Shown here one piece after another: positions 1 to 8,671 of a stretch of DNA of 64,000 bases. The position numbers and the translations under genes are program-made. The stretch spans positions 1 through 64,000 of the forward strand of contig JBEKZV010000019.1 in assembly GCA_049509515.1 (NCBI GenBank). The letters run 5' to 3'. Positions within the stretch are counted from its first letter, which is position 1. The number at the start of each line of letters is the position of its first letter. The notes under the pieces were generated by a model. The model saw nothing but the letters and a program-made list of their open reading frames with translations, did no database searches and was not told the DNA's origin. The DNA is from JBEKCP01 sp049509515 (GTDB lineage: Bacteria > Planctomycetota > Planctomycetia > Pirellulales > Thermoguttaceae).

Positions 1-115
1 CCAAGCAGGCTGTATAATCATCTCTGAGCCTTTCTGGGGCGGACAAGTTGCTCTTGCTCAACAACTTAGACGCTCCAGGAGGCTCAAGAATTCCCGGCTA
101 CTTGAATAATCCGGG

Positions 116-1258
116 CTAGCGGAACTGGCGTCCTACGAAGCAAAGAAACGCCCCGGCACACGCGGCGAACACCAGAATCAACCAGGGCGGCATGAGCGGA
201 CCGACCACGTGATCCGCGGGATAGTGCGGATCGTAGTAGATCGGGATACACAAGGGTGGCTGGTCATAACTCTCGATCGCGATGCGGTACTTCTTGCCGT
301 CCACCAGATAGACGTAATGGGCGACGTAGACGGTGCGGAAGTGAGAAGATCGCGGGAAGAAGCCTAATAGCGGATTGTTCGGGTCGTCGGGTGGGGGAAC
401 ATACCGCAACGTCCGGCTCGCGCCGACGAAATAAGCGCCAGCCGCCGAGCGGGTTCGGAGGGTTCCCCAGTTCCGCCACGCCTCGACGGCGCCGAAAAGG
501 GCGATCGCGATCGCGGCGACGAAAAAACCCCCGCTGAGAAAGGCGAGGCGTCCGTCGGGCGGCGGCGCCTCCTCCTCCGCTTCGGCGGATTCTTCGCCCT
601 CCGGAAGTTCGCCTTCCTCGGGCCACTCGACGGCTTCCGATGGATGCCAGGTCGTCGCATCGGCGATGATCTCGCGCGCCCGGCACGCGTCGTTTCCGTG
701 TACCCAGATTCGCGGTCCTGTCGCCACCCCCAGGGGCAGCCCGCCGACCGCATTTCCCAGGAAGTCCCCGACGACTTTCGCCTGGATCCCCGCGTCCTCC
801 AAGACGGCCTGCAGGGCACGCGCCTCGATGGCGTTGGCGGCGGTGTAGACGTCCACGATCCGGTCGCCCGCGGCGGCGTCCGCCGCCGGCTCCGGTTGGT
901 CTTCCGACTCGTCGTCGGGTTCGTCCTGCGGCCCGGCATCAATGCTCCAGTCGAGTACCTCGCAACCATGCTGCCGGGCGAATTCGGCCAGCCCTTGGAT
1001 GCGCTGGGCGAATGAATCGGCGGTATGGACCGTCGCCTCCAAGAATCGGACCTCGCGGAGGCTCGGGTCTTCCTCCCGGCAAACCGCCTCGGCCCGCCCG
1101 AAACCCTGCCGGGAGAGGGCCTCGATCACGGCATCCGCTTGGCTCGCGTCGAGCGGACCGAGGACGTAGCCCCACGTCAGGACCGACGCCAGGTCGAGCA
1201 CGTGCTCGTCCCGAACCTCGTTGAAAAATGCCACTGCTTCGGCCACGATGTCCGACAT
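116..1258 (-). CDS. membrane protein with RraB-like, DUF2007-like and DUF3592-like parts
   Basis: The 380-residue protein has three visible parts. Residues 1-110 resemble the ribonuclease E inhibitor RraB family, with an ending of the type 'LAEFARQHGCEVLDW'. Residues about 132-205 match the DUF2007 putative signal-transducing domain ('TAANAIEARALQAVLEDAGI'). An acidic linker of Asp, Glu and Pro joins these to a C-terminal part with membrane helices near 240-262 and 355-375 around a soluble stretch containing 'PIYYDPHYP', which looks like DUF3592. I assign the domains by resemblance only. The ATG start at 1258 lacks a clear Shine-Dalgarno sequence. The gene is divergent from ftsH across 250 bp. 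Function is unknown; a regulatory or sensing membrane protein is an inference. Confidence 0.75.
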   Translation of the reverse strand: MSDIVAEAVAFFNEVRDEHVLDLASVLTWGYVLGPLDASQADAVIEALSRQGFGRAEAVCREEDPSLREVRFLEATVHTADSFAQRIQGLAEFARQHGCEVLDWSIDAGPQDEPDDESEDQPEPAADAAAGDRIVDVYTAANAIEARALQAVLEDAGIQAKVVGDFLGNAVGGLPLGVATGPRIWVHGNDACRAREIIADATTWHPSEAVEWPEEGELPEGEESAEAEEEAPPPDGRLAFLSGGFFVAAIAIALFGAVEAWRNWGTLRTRSAAGAYFVGASRTLRYVPPPDDPNNPLLGFFPRSSHFRTVYVAHYVYLVDGKKYRIAIESYDQPPLCIPIYYDPHYPADHVVGPLMPPWLILVFAACAGAFLCFVGRQFR

Positions 1259-1508
1259 GGTTTCGCTGGCTCAGCCTGCTGAGCATCCCCTTCGCGCCGG
1301 TTCAACAATAGAGGAAGAAGTTGTGAAATGCGTGGGCTGCGCAGAGCGGCCAGAGTCGCCGGCACGCGCAGAACCAGAGGGCATAGTCCTCGACCGGCAG
1401 CGGAGTCGGACGCAGGAACCATCACGGGGTTGTCCCCTAGCGTCTGGATTATCCACCTTCGGGGGCTCCCTCGCAATAGCGGCGGCAATGACGTAGAATT
1501 GTCAGGCT

Positions 1509-3485
1509 ATGAGCGATCCAGTCGACCATCGAACACCGCCCGGGAAGGTGGCGCCACCGGACAAGGTGGAACCGCCCGAAAAGGGGGAACCGCCCGAAAA
1601 GCTCGGCCCCCCGCGACGCAACGCATCCCCCTGGTGGCTGCTGGTCGTGCTGGGGATGCTGTTTGCCGTTCTCTACTGGTTCCAGAATCGGGGGTCGCGG
1701 TCGGAGATCTCCTACGGCTTCCTTCGCCAGGAGTTGGCTGCGCATAATATTGCGAAGGCCAAGCTCCAAGGGCTGCAGGCGACGGGCGAGTTCAAGACCC
1801 CGCCCGTCGATCCCTCCGGGAAGACGGACCGCGCAGGCAACCCCCTGCCTTTGGAGAAGAAGTTCACCAGCACAATCCCTGTCCTGGCCCGCGAGAGCCT
1901 GGACGATTTCCTGTTGAAAGAGCTCGGCCCGAACTATGGCGCCAGCGAGCCCAGCGACGGCACGGGCATGCTCCTGGCGGCCTACGTGCTGGTGCCGGTG
2001 GGGCTGGTTGCCCTGTTGTGGTTCATGATGCGGCGGACGCGAGACTCGATCTTCTCCGGCGGCATCCTGGGGGGGTTCGCCAAGAGCCCGGCCCGCCGCT
2101 ACGAGCAGAGCGACCGGCGGGTGACTTTCAAGGACGTGGCGGGCCTGGAGGGCGTGAAGCGCGAGTTGGAGGAGATCGTCGAGTTCCTCAAGAGCCCCCG
2201 CAAGTTCCAGCGGCTGGGGGGCCGCGTGCCCAAGGGCATCTTGCTGATGGGGCCGCCGGGCACGGGCAAGACCCTGCTGGGCCGGGCCGTGGCCGGCGAG
2301 GCCGGCGTGCCCTTCTACAGCGTCAGCGGGTCGGAGTTCATCCAGATGTTCGTCGGCGTGGGGGCCAGCCGGGTCCGCGACCTCTTCGCCACCGCGAAGG
2401 AAAACGCCCCCTCGATCCTGTTCGTCGACGAGATCGACGCCGTCGGGCGGCACCGGGGGGCGGGCGTCGGCGGCGGCCACGACGAGCGCGAGCAGACGCT
2501 CAACCAGATCCTCAGCGAGATGGACGGCTTCACGCAGACCGAGTCGGTCATCGTCATGGCGGCCACGAACCGGCCCGACGTCCTGGACCCGGCCCTGTTG
2601 CGGCCCGGCCGCTTCGACCGCCACATCATCGTGGATCGCCCGAGCCTCAGGGGCCGCAAGGCCATCTTCGAGGTCCATACCCGCGAGGTCCCCCTGGACC
2701 CCGACGTCGACCTCGGGCGGCTGGCGGCGGGCACCGTCGGCCTGACCGGCGCCGACATCCGCAACCTGGTCAACGAGGCCGCGCTGTGGGCCAGCCGCCA
2801 CGACAAGAACAGCGTCGACATGGCCGACTTCGAGTACGCCCGCGACAAGGTCCTCATGGGCTCGAAACGCGAGGAGGTCCTCACCAGCAAGGAGAAGTTG
2901 ATGACGGCCTACCACGAGTCGGGCCACACCCTGCTGGCCTGGCTCGTGGCCGACATCGACCACGTCCACAAGGTGTCGATCATACCCCGCGGGCGGTCGT
3001 TGGGCGTCACCCATTTGATGCCCGAGGAGGACCGCGTCAGCATCAGCGAGACCGAGCTGCACGCGCGGCTCCTGTTCGCCATGGGCGGCCGGGCGGCCGA
3101 GAAACTGGTCTTCGGCGAGTTCGGCGCCGGGGTGGAAAACGACCTGACCCAGGCCACCCAGATCGCCCGGCGGATGGTCACCCACTGGGGCATGAGCGAG
3201 CGGCTCGGCCCGGTGGCGTTCCGCGACAGCGAGGAGCATCCCTTCTTGGGCCGCGAGATCGCCCAGCCCCGCCAGTTCAGCGAGGCCACCGCGCAGTTGA
3301 TCGACGAGGAGGTCGGGCGGATCCTGCGGGCGGCCGCCGAGCGGGCGTGCGAGATGCTCACCGAGCACCGCCGCGAGCTCGACACGCTGGCCCACGCCCT
3401 GGCGGAGGAAGAGACGCTCGACGAGGCGGCCATCGAGGCCCTCATCGGCCCGCCGGTCCCGCGGGCCACCACCAAGGACGCGTAG
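1509..3485 (+). CDS. ftsH: ATP-dependent zinc metalloprotease FtsH
   Basis: This 658-residue protein is a membrane-anchored AAA protease that unfolds and degrades membrane and short-lived proteins. A Pro/Lys-rich N-terminus (residues 1-38) precedes a first helix near 42-58; a short periplasmic-type domain and a second helix near 152-172 follow. The AAA module shows Walker A GPPGTGKT at about 248, Walker B ILFVDEID and the second region of homology ending RPGRFDR. The zinc site reads HESGH at 469-473, where the family usually has HEAGH, with the third ligand Asp near 545 in ENDLTQAT. Length is normal for FtsH. The Ala-to-Ser change in the zinc motif leaves both histidines and the catalytic Glu intact, so it should be active. 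It converges on the leucine-rich-repeat gene with a 13-bp gap. Confidence 0.97.
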   Translation: MSDPVDHRTPPGKVAPPDKVEPPEKGEPPEKLGPPRRNASPWWLLVVLGMLFAVLYWFQNRGSRSEISYGFLRQELAAHNIAKAKLQGLQATGEFKTPPVDPSGKTDRAGNPLPLEKKFTSTIPVLARESLDDFLLKELGPNYGASEPSDGTGMLLAAYVLVPVGLVALLWFMMRRTRDSIFSGGILGGFAKSPARRYEQSDRRVTFKDVAGLEGVKRELEEIVEFLKSPRKFQRLGGRVPKGILLMGPPGTGKTLLGRAVAGEAGVPFYSVSGSEFIQMFVGVGASRVRDLFATAKENAPSILFVDEIDAVGRHRGAGVGGGHDEREQTLNQILSEMDGFTQTESVIVMAATNRPDVLDPALLRPGRFDRHIIVDRPSLRGRKAIFEVHTREVPLDPDVDLGRLAAGTVGLTGADIRNLVNEAALWASRHDKNSVDMADFEYARDKVLMGSKREEVLTSKEKLMTAYHESGHTLLAWLVADIDHVHKVSIIPRGRSLGVTHLMPEEDRVSISETELHARLLFAMGGRAAEKLVFGEFGAGVENDLTQATQIARRMVTHWGMSERLGPVAFRDSEEHPFLGREIAQPRQFSEATAQLIDEEVGRILRAAAERACEMLTEHRRELDTLAHALAEEETLDEAAIEALIGPPVPRATTKDA

Positions 3486-3498
3486 CGCCGCGGCCACG

Positions 3499-4839
3499 TT
3501 ACCCGCCGGCGGTGATCTTGCAGTTCGGCAGCGCGGCTTGGAGCTGCTTGAGCCCCGCCTCGTCGATCTGGGTCAGGCTCAGGTTGAGCGACCGCAGGCC
3601 CGTCAGCTTCTTGAGGCTCGCAATGGCGGCGTTGGTGATCGGGTTCTGCTTGAGATTGAGACTCTGGAGACTCACCAACCCCGCCAGCTCGGCGATGCCG
3701 GCGTCGTTGAGGTGGTCGTCCTCGAGGCTGAGGGTGACGAGCTTGGGGAGGGCGTGGAGCTGCCTCAGCCCGGCGTCGGTAATGGCGGTGTGCCACAGGT
3801 CGAGCCATTCCAACTGCGGGAAGGCCGCAAGGCTGGCCAGGCCGGCGTCGTCCGCCTCGGTCTCGCTCAGATCGAGCTTCTTCAGGCCGGCGGCTGCCTT
3901 GAGTTGGGCCAGGCCGGCGCCGCTGATGGGGATGCCGCGGAGGTCCAGGCGCTTCAGCTTGGTCATGTTCCGCAGGTTGGCCAGGCCCGTGTCGGTGATG
4001 CCGCTGCAGCGCATCAGCCCCAGGTCTTCCAGGTCGAGGCCCTTCAACTCTTCCAGGGCCTTGTCGGTGATGTTGCAGTCTTCCAGGGAGAGGACGGCGA
4101 GCTTCTTGAGGTTGGCCAACGCGTGGACGCCGCGATCGCTGACGTTGGAGCTGCGGATCTTCAGGTCGCGGAGGTTCACCAGCCCGCGGAGCGACTCCAA
4201 CCCGGCGTCGCCCAGCTTCGAGCCAAGGCGGAGGTCCAGCCCGCGGAGTTGCGTCATGCCTGCGAGCTTCTCGACGCCGGCATCGGTGATGTTGGTGTAC
4301 AGCAGCTTCAGGTTCTGGAGCTTGGGCAAGCCGGCAAGGTAGGCCATGGCCGCGTCGGTCATCTTCGACGTGCGGCGGAGGTTCAGGGTTTGCAGGCCCG
4401 CGAGCTTGGCCACCTGCTGGACGCCCGCGTCGGTGATGTCGGTGTTTTCCAGCGTCAGGTCCTTGAGCTTGGGGAGCTTGGCCAGGGCCGGAATGCCGGC
4501 GTCGGTGATCTCCGCTCCGTAGAGATCCAGCTTGGCCAGATTGGCCAGTGCCGAGAGCAAGTCGAGGTCGGCGTCAGTCGTGGCCCGGTTGCTCAGATCG
4601 ACGGCCAGAACGGTCTTTTTCTCCGGGCCGTACTCGACCTTGCCGCCGAGGGCCTTGATCCGGGCCAGCGCCGCCCGGGCATCGCCGAGGCTCGGCTCTG
4701 CGGTGCCGGGTTTGCTCGGGGTTTCAGGGGCCGTGTACTGGCAGCCGGCCAGCAGAGCCACGCCGAGGAACAGGCAGCCGGGAAACCGAGACTTCGGCGA
4801 AGGATGAAGGGAAGGCACGCCGAGAACCCGGGACTTCAT
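3499..4839 (-). CDS. leucine-rich-repeat lipoprotein
   Basis: The 446-residue protein starts with a basic, hydrophobic signal ending in a lipobox (LLAGC), so it is probably exported and lipid-anchored. About 14 repeats of roughly 23-24 residues follow, of the form L..L.LENT.ITDAGV, typical of the large secreted planctomycete leucine-rich-repeat families. The frame stays open upstream to 5178. I chose the ATG at 4839 because a GGAG lies about 9 bases before it and the signal peptide begins there; the upstream extension is Pro/Ser-rich and unlike protein-coding sequence. The likely role is protein-protein binding at the cell surface or periplasm, but no partner can be named. It is divergent from the Gfo/Idh/MocA gene. 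Confidence 0.88.
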   Translation of the reverse strand: MKSRVLGVPSLHPSPKSRFPGCLFLGVALLAGCQYTAPETPSKPGTAEPSLGDARAALARIKALGGKVEYGPEKKTVLAVDLSNRATTDADLDLLSALANLAKLDLYGAEITDAGIPALAKLPKLKDLTLENTDITDAGVQQVAKLAGLQTLNLRRTSKMTDAAMAYLAGLPKLQNLKLLYTNITDAGVEKLAGMTQLRGLDLRLGSKLGDAGLESLRGLVNLRDLKIRSSNVSDRGVHALANLKKLAVLSLEDCNITDKALEELKGLDLEDLGLMRCSGITDTGLANLRNMTKLKRLDLRGIPISGAGLAQLKAAAGLKKLDLSETEADDAGLASLAAFPQLEWLDLWHTAITDAGLRQLHALPKLVTLSLEDDHLNDAGIAELAGLVSLQSLNLKQNPITNAAIASLKKLTGLRSLNLSLTQIDEAGLKQLQAALPNCKITAGG

Positions 4840-5280
4840 GGGGATAATCTCCTGGAGGGAAGGCGGGGGGACGCACGCAGGCTCCAACGAGACCAGTGTA
4901 AATGGAACCGTGGCCAAGGGAAAGCCCGGGGGCGCGAAGAGGCCGTCCAAGAAGGAGGAAGGAGGAGGGATAGGGATGAAGGATGAAGCGGGGGACGATG
5001 AGGGGGGCGGGTAGCCGCGGATGTACATCCGCGGACCGGGATGAAGGGGGGAGCGGGGGGTGATGGAAGGCCCTGCGGAACCCACTCCCTCCGAGCGATG
5101 GGCCACCATGCACCCGTCTTTGCGGGAAGCCTCCCCGGTCGTCCTCACGGTTTCCGGGGCGCTTGCAAACCGTGCCATGGCGGATTACCCTATAGATTCC
5201 GCGTTTGGATACCCAATCCGCGCATCTGCCTCCGCTTTCCCCGCAAATCCATTTCCCCCCAAGTCAAGGAGTTCACACAC
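4840..5280. other. intergenic region with repeats and a 20-bp palindrome
   Basis: This 441-bp gap separates two divergent genes. It contains a purine-rich GGAGGAAGG/GATGAAGGATGA stretch (about 4950-4990) and a perfect 20-bp palindrome, CCGCGGATGTACATCCGCGG, at 5015-5034. A possible promoter for the downstream gene lies near 5163-5191. No credible gene is seen, although ORFs stay open here. Confidence 0.6.
5163..5191 (+). promoter_or_regulatory. possible promoter of the Gfo/Idh/MocA gene
   Basis: TTGCAA (5163-5168) and TACCCT (5186-5191) are separated by 17 bp. The -35 is a good sigma-70 match; the -10 is weak. It lies about 90 bp before the start codon at 5281. Confidence 0.25.
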
Positions 5281-6591
5281 ATGCCCAATCGTCGCCAGTT
5301 CTTGCAAACCAGCGGTGCGGTCGGGATCGGCTACTTCGTGGCAGCCGGTCTTACGGCCCAGGAGAGTCGATCGCCGAACGAGCGGGTCGCCATGGCCAGC
5401 GTCGGGATCGACGGCAAGGGTCAGAGCGATTCGTCGGACGCCGCCCACACCGGCGTGATGGTGGCCATCTGCGACGTCGACGACAACAAGCTCGGCGCAG
5501 CCGCCCGCCGCCACGGGTTCGAGCGAGCGAAGAAGTACAACGACTTCCGCAAGATGCTGGACGAGATGGGCAAGAGCATCGACGCGGTGACGGTGAGCAC
5601 GCCCGACCACTGCCACGCGCCGGCGGCCTCGATGGCCATGCAGATGGGCAAGCACTGTTTCTGCCAGAAGCCGATGACGCACACGATCTTCGAGGCCCGG
5701 CGGCTGGGCCAGTTGGCCCGCGAGAAGAACCTGGCGACGCAGATGGGCAACCAGGGGACGGCCTCGGGCGGGCTGCGGAAGGGGGCGGCGATCGTCAAGG
5801 CCGGCGCCCTGGGCACCGTGAAGGAGGCCCACATCTGGACCAACCGCCCGATCTGGCCGCAAGGCGGCCCCCGCCCCAGGCCCGAGAACCCGCCCCCGTA
5901 CCTCCACTGGGACCTCTGGCTCGGTCCGGCCCCCGTGCGGCCGTACGGGCAAGGCTATCATCCGTTTAGTTGGCGCGGGTGGTGGGACTTCGGCACCGGC
6001 GCCCTGGGCGACATGGCCTGCCACACCTTCAACCTGCCCTTCATGGCCTTGAACCTCCGCGATCCGATCTCGGTCCAGGCCGAGACCTCCGGCCACAACA
6101 AGGACAGCTACCCGAAGTGGTCGGTCATCCACTTCGAGTTCCCCGCGCTGGGGGATCGCGCGGCGGTGAAGGTGGTGTGGTACGACGGCGGCAAGCGGCC
6201 CCCGCGAGACTTGTTCGACGGCCGGGACCCCGGCGGGTCGGGCTCCCTGATGGTCGGCGACAAGGGCAAGCTGTTTTCCCCCGGCGACTACGGCGATGGT
6301 TGGCAGTTGCTCGGCGGCGCCAGCGAGCCGAAGGTGACCTTCCCGAACTCCCCCGGCCACTTCGAGGAGTGGGTCCGGGCCATCAAGGGCGGCAAGACGC
6401 CCATGTCGAACTTCCCCGACTATGCCGGCCCGCTGACCGAGACGATGCTCCTGGGCAACCTGGCCGTGTGGGTCGCCGCCTCGGGCAAGGGCGAGAAGGT
6501 CGAGTGGGACGCCAAGGAGTTGAAGGCCACGAACATCGCCGGCCTGGAGCCGATCATCCGCATGCCGTACCGGCAGGGCTACTCGCTCTGA
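5281..6591 (+). CDS. Tat-exported Gfo/Idh/MocA family oxidoreductase
   Basis: The 436-residue protein begins MPNRRQFLQTSG, a twin-arginine export signal, and then has the NAD(P)-binding fold of the Gfo/Idh/MocA family: ICDVDD at the end of the second strand, VSTPDHCHAPAA, and the KPMTHT version of the family's EKP motif. Such enzymes oxidise or rearrange sugars and inositols using a tightly bound nicotinamide cofactor; the substrate here is unknown. Planctomycetes hold many secreted paralogues of this type. The start at 5281 is set by AAGGAG 9 bases upstream and by the Tat signal; the longer ORF from 5041 has no support. A strong terminator follows. Confidence 0.92.
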   Translation: MPNRRQFLQTSGAVGIGYFVAAGLTAQESRSPNERVAMASVGIDGKGQSDSSDAAHTGVMVAICDVDDNKLGAAARRHGFERAKKYNDFRKMLDEMGKSIDAVTVSTPDHCHAPAASMAMQMGKHCFCQKPMTHTIFEARRLGQLAREKNLATQMGNQGTASGGLRKGAAIVKAGALGTVKEAHIWTNRPIWPQGGPRPRPENPPPYLHWDLWLGPAPVRPYGQGYHPFSWRGWWDFGTGALGDMACHTFNLPFMALNLRDPISVQAETSGHNKDSYPKWSVIHFEFPALGDRAAVKVVWYDGGKRPPRDLFDGRDPGGSGSLMVGDKGKLFSPGDYGDGWQLLGGASEPKVTFPNSPGHFEEWVRAIKGGKTPMSNFPDYAGPLTETMLLGNLAVWVAASGKGEKVEWDAKELKATNIAGLEPIIRMPYRQGYSL

Positions 6592-6616
6592 CGGGCCACA
6601 ATCGGCGCCGATTCTC

Positions 6617-6654
6617 GCGGGGCGGCAGTCCATCTGCCGCCCCGCGGCTTTTTG
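6617..6654 (+). terminator. rho-independent terminator after the oxidoreductase gene
   Basis: A perfect 12-bp stem (GCGGGGCGGCAG at 6617-6628, complement at 6634-6645) with a 5-base loop is followed by GGCTTTTT. It lies 25 bp after the stop at 6591 and separates the plus-strand gene from the convergent BMC operon. Confidence 0.8.
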
Positions 6655-6702
6655 CTTGACGGGCGCGCGCGGCGGCTTATTGCCCGAGTGTCGAGGCGGT
6701 GC

Positions 6703-7584
6703 CTACCGTTTCGCCAGGGCCGCCAGGACGCGGTCGGTGACGGCCTGGATCAGGGCCTCCTCGTCCGGGGTGCCCGGGGTGGGGGCCGTCGCCGCCGGGC
6801 TGGAGCCGTCGCCGCCCGCCGGGGCCGCGGTGAACTTCGGCGGAGAGAAGGCCACCGGCTCGACCCCCGTCTGCTTCCAGCTCTCGCGGAACACGTCGTT
6901 CGCGCACAGCTCGCAATTGGTCATCTCTTTGCGCGGGTCCTTGTAGCCCCACTGGTCCTTCAGGTCCAGGAGGGCCTTGGCCTCCGGCTCGGTGAAGTAC
7001 GTCACCCGGCCCAGCCCGCGGGCCAGCATCAGGATGCGGCAGTACGCATCGAGGACCTCGGTCCACCAGTAGGCCCGCTCGACCGTCTCACCGAAACTCA
7101 CCGTGCCGTGGTTGGCCAGGATGATGACGTTCGTCTTCTTGACGAACGGCAGGATCGTGTCGGCGAACTCCTGGCCGCCGGGGATGGCGTAGCGGGTGAT
7201 CGGCACGTCGCCCAGGAAGATTTCGACCTCGGGCAGGACGCACTGCGGCACCGGCTCCCGGGCGATGCCGAAAGCGGTGGCGTGCGGCGGATGGCAGTGT
7301 ACCACCGCCTTGATCTCGGGGCGCTCCTTCATGATCGCCAGGTGCAGCAGGATCTCGCTGGTGCGCTTCCGCCGGCCGCCGATCTGCTTGCCCTCCATGT
7401 CGACCACGCACAGGTCCTCGGGCTTGAGGAAACCCTTGCAGACCATCGTCGGCGTGCAGACGACCTCTTTCTGGCTGGCGCGGTAGGAGATGTTGCCGTC
7501 GTTGGCGGAGGCGAATCCCTTCTTGTAGATTCGCTGGCCGATATCGCAGATTTCCTGCTTGATCTGATGAAGACTCGCGGTCAT
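6703..7584 (-). CDS. class II sugar-phosphate aldolase with C-terminal encapsulation helix
   Basis: The 293-residue protein has the class II aldolase/adducin fold (residues 1-215), with metal ligands in HCHPPHATAF and NHGTVSFG. It belongs to the L-fuculose/L-rhamnulose-1-phosphate aldolase family, which gives dihydroxyacetone phosphate and L-lactaldehyde. After an Ala/Pro/Gly-rich linker it ends in a short amphipathic helix (DEEALIQAVTDRVLAALAKR) of the type that directs enzymes into BMC shells. The start at 7584 has GGAGG 7 bases upstream and overlaps the preceding pentamer gene as ATGA. It is the last gene of the operon. Substrate identity is inferred from the planctomycete BMC pathway; the sugar kinases and isomerases are not in this window. 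Confidence 0.93.
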   Translation of the reverse strand: MTASLHQIKQEICDIGQRIYKKGFASANDGNISYRASQKEVVCTPTMVCKGFLKPEDLCVVDMEGKQIGGRRKRTSEILLHLAIMKERPEIKAVVHCHPPHATAFGIAREPVPQCVLPEVEIFLGDVPITRYAIPGGQEFADTILPFVKKTNVIILANHGTVSFGETVERAYWWTEVLDAYCRILMLARGLGRVTYFTEPEAKALLDLKDQWGYKDPRKEMTNCELCANDVFRESWKQTGVEPVAFSPPKFTAAPAGGDGSSPAATAPTPGTPDEEALIQAVTDRVLAALAKR

Positions 7585-7880
7585 TTCCAGTCCTCCGGTA
7601 TCTCGACGATCAGGGTGTCGAGGATGGCTGCGTTGTAAACGTCCAGGGGTTTGACTTCGGGATGGAAGGGCATGGCGGCCTCGCGTCCCTCGCTGATGGC
7701 GATGCGGCTGCCCGGGCCCGCCCCCAGCGCGTCGAAGGCCACGACCTCTTCGGCCGGCTCGGCGGAGCGGCCGAGGAGGTTGTCCCACGTCAGCGGCACG
7801 ACGAGCTTCCACGTCGCCCCCGCCACGCTGGGGTGACAGCGATTGAGGGTCACCGAGCCGATTACCTCCGCGATCCGCAT
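7581..7880 (-). CDS. BMC pentameric shell protein (EutN/CcmL family)
   Basis: The 99-residue protein starts MRIAEVIGSVTLNRCHPS and contains DALGAGPGSRI, the signature of BMC-P (EutN/CcmL) proteins, whose pentamers cap the vertices of the shell. It has a C-terminal extension beyond the core (PFHPEVKPLDVYNAAILDTL) that is common in BMC-P proteins. GAGGAG lies 6 bases before the ATG at 7880. The stop overlaps the aldolase start. Upstream, a 77-bp gap holds a perfect hairpin repeat. It is one of three pentamer genes in the operon. Confidence 0.95.
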   Translation of the reverse strand: MRIAEVIGSVTLNRCHPSVAGATWKLVVPLTWDNLLGRSAEPAEEVVAFDALGAGPGSRIAISEGREAAMPFHPEVKPLDVYNAAILDTLIVEIPEDWK

Positions 7881-7897
7881 GTCCGACTCCTCACATC

Positions 7898-7953
7898 GTA
7901 TCCGGCACACTCCGTGTGCCGTTGCCAGGCGGCACACGGAGTGTGCCGGATAC
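7898..7953. repeat. hairpin repeat inside the BMC operon
   Basis: Two perfect 24-base inverted arms (7898-7921 and 7930-7953), beginning GTATCCGGCACACTCC, flank an 8-base loop. The same arm sequence recurs at 32090-32160. It fills nearly the whole gap between two BMC genes and could act as a processing or partial termination signal, but no function is shown. Confidence 0.9.
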
Positions 7954-7957
7954 CCTG

Positions 7958-8671
7958 TCATCCCAAGCGGTTCTTGAATTTCTCCGGGCAGGGGCGGACG
8001 CCGCCGCGGCAGAAATCGGCCACCATCCGCTGCTGCCGGAAGCCGGTGGCAGCCGACGGATCGAGCACCAGCACGTTGGCGGCGACCGCGCGGACGGCGG
8101 CGGCGGCCAACGGCACGTCGCTCGCGAGCACGGCGCGGACGCCCGGGTGGCGATTCGCCAGGCACAGCCCGGCGGCCGTGTGCGGCGTCCATAACAGGCC
8201 CAGCGTGACGGGCCGCGTGACCTCGCCGGCCAACTGGTCGGTGGCCGCAATCAGGCAATCGGCGGAAAACAGGCAGACCTCGATGCCCTCGCGGCCCAGG
8301 GCCTCCGCCAGCGGGGCGGCATCGTGCCGCGTCGCGGCGGCCACCAGGACCAGCCTCGGCAGCCCGGTCGCAACCTGCGAAGCCGCAAGCGGCTGCGCCT
8401 GCACCAGCGCCATGCTCCGCCGCCGGAGCTCGTCGCGGACCGCAGGCGTGACCACCGCCCCCGGCGGCACCACCAGCCGCCGGGCCGACGCCAGCCGGTC
8501 CGCCACGGCCGCCATCGTCACCAGCCGGCAATCGACGACCACGTCGCCATCGGCCGCCGCCGGCTCCTGCGCAGCCGCAAGCGGCGATTGCGCAGCCGCG
8601 GGCGAGTCGCCCATCTGGGCGAGCACCTCGCGGACGATCCGTTCGATCTCGACTGGTGCGGAGCGACTCAT
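7958..8671 (-). CDS. BMC-associated RpiB-like protein with N-terminal encapsulation helix
   Basis: The 237-residue protein starts with an amphipathic helix (VEIERIVREVLAQMG) like the encapsulation peptides of its neighbours, then an Ala-rich linker. A middle part has VVPPGAVVTPAVRDELRRR, a motif I recognise from several BMC-associated proteins. The C-terminal half resembles RpiB/LacAB sugar-phosphate isomerases: GVRAVLASDVPLAAAAVRAV aligns with their substrate region, but the usual HNDANVL box reads VAANVLVLD, so catalysis is doubtful. The ATG at 8671 is chosen over 8731 because it makes an ATGA overlap with the upstream pentamer gene. The linker includes a copy of the GCCGCAAGCGGC repeat. 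Function is unknown. Confidence 0.82.
   Translation of the reverse strand: MSRSAPVEIERIVREVLAQMGDSPAAAQSPLAAAQEPAAADGDVVVDCRLVTMAAVADRLASARRLVVPPGAVVTPAVRDELRRRSMALVQAQPLAASQVATGLPRLVLVAAATRHDAAPLAEALGREGIEVCLFSADCLIAATDQLAGEVTRPVTLGLLWTPHTAAGLCLANRHPGVRAVLASDVPLAAAAVRAVAANVLVLDPSAATGFRQQRMVADFCRGGVRPCPEKFKNRLG

Noticed and set aside
1..115. Possible promoter with TATAAT at 12-17
   Set aside because: The -35 region would lie outside the window and no gene follows on the plus strand.
1449..3497. 682-residue ORF on the minus strand across ftsH
   Set aside because: It is the antisense shadow of ftsH in high-GC DNA; its sequence is rich in Arg, Gly, His and Ala and has no domain, while the plus strand encodes a complete FtsH.
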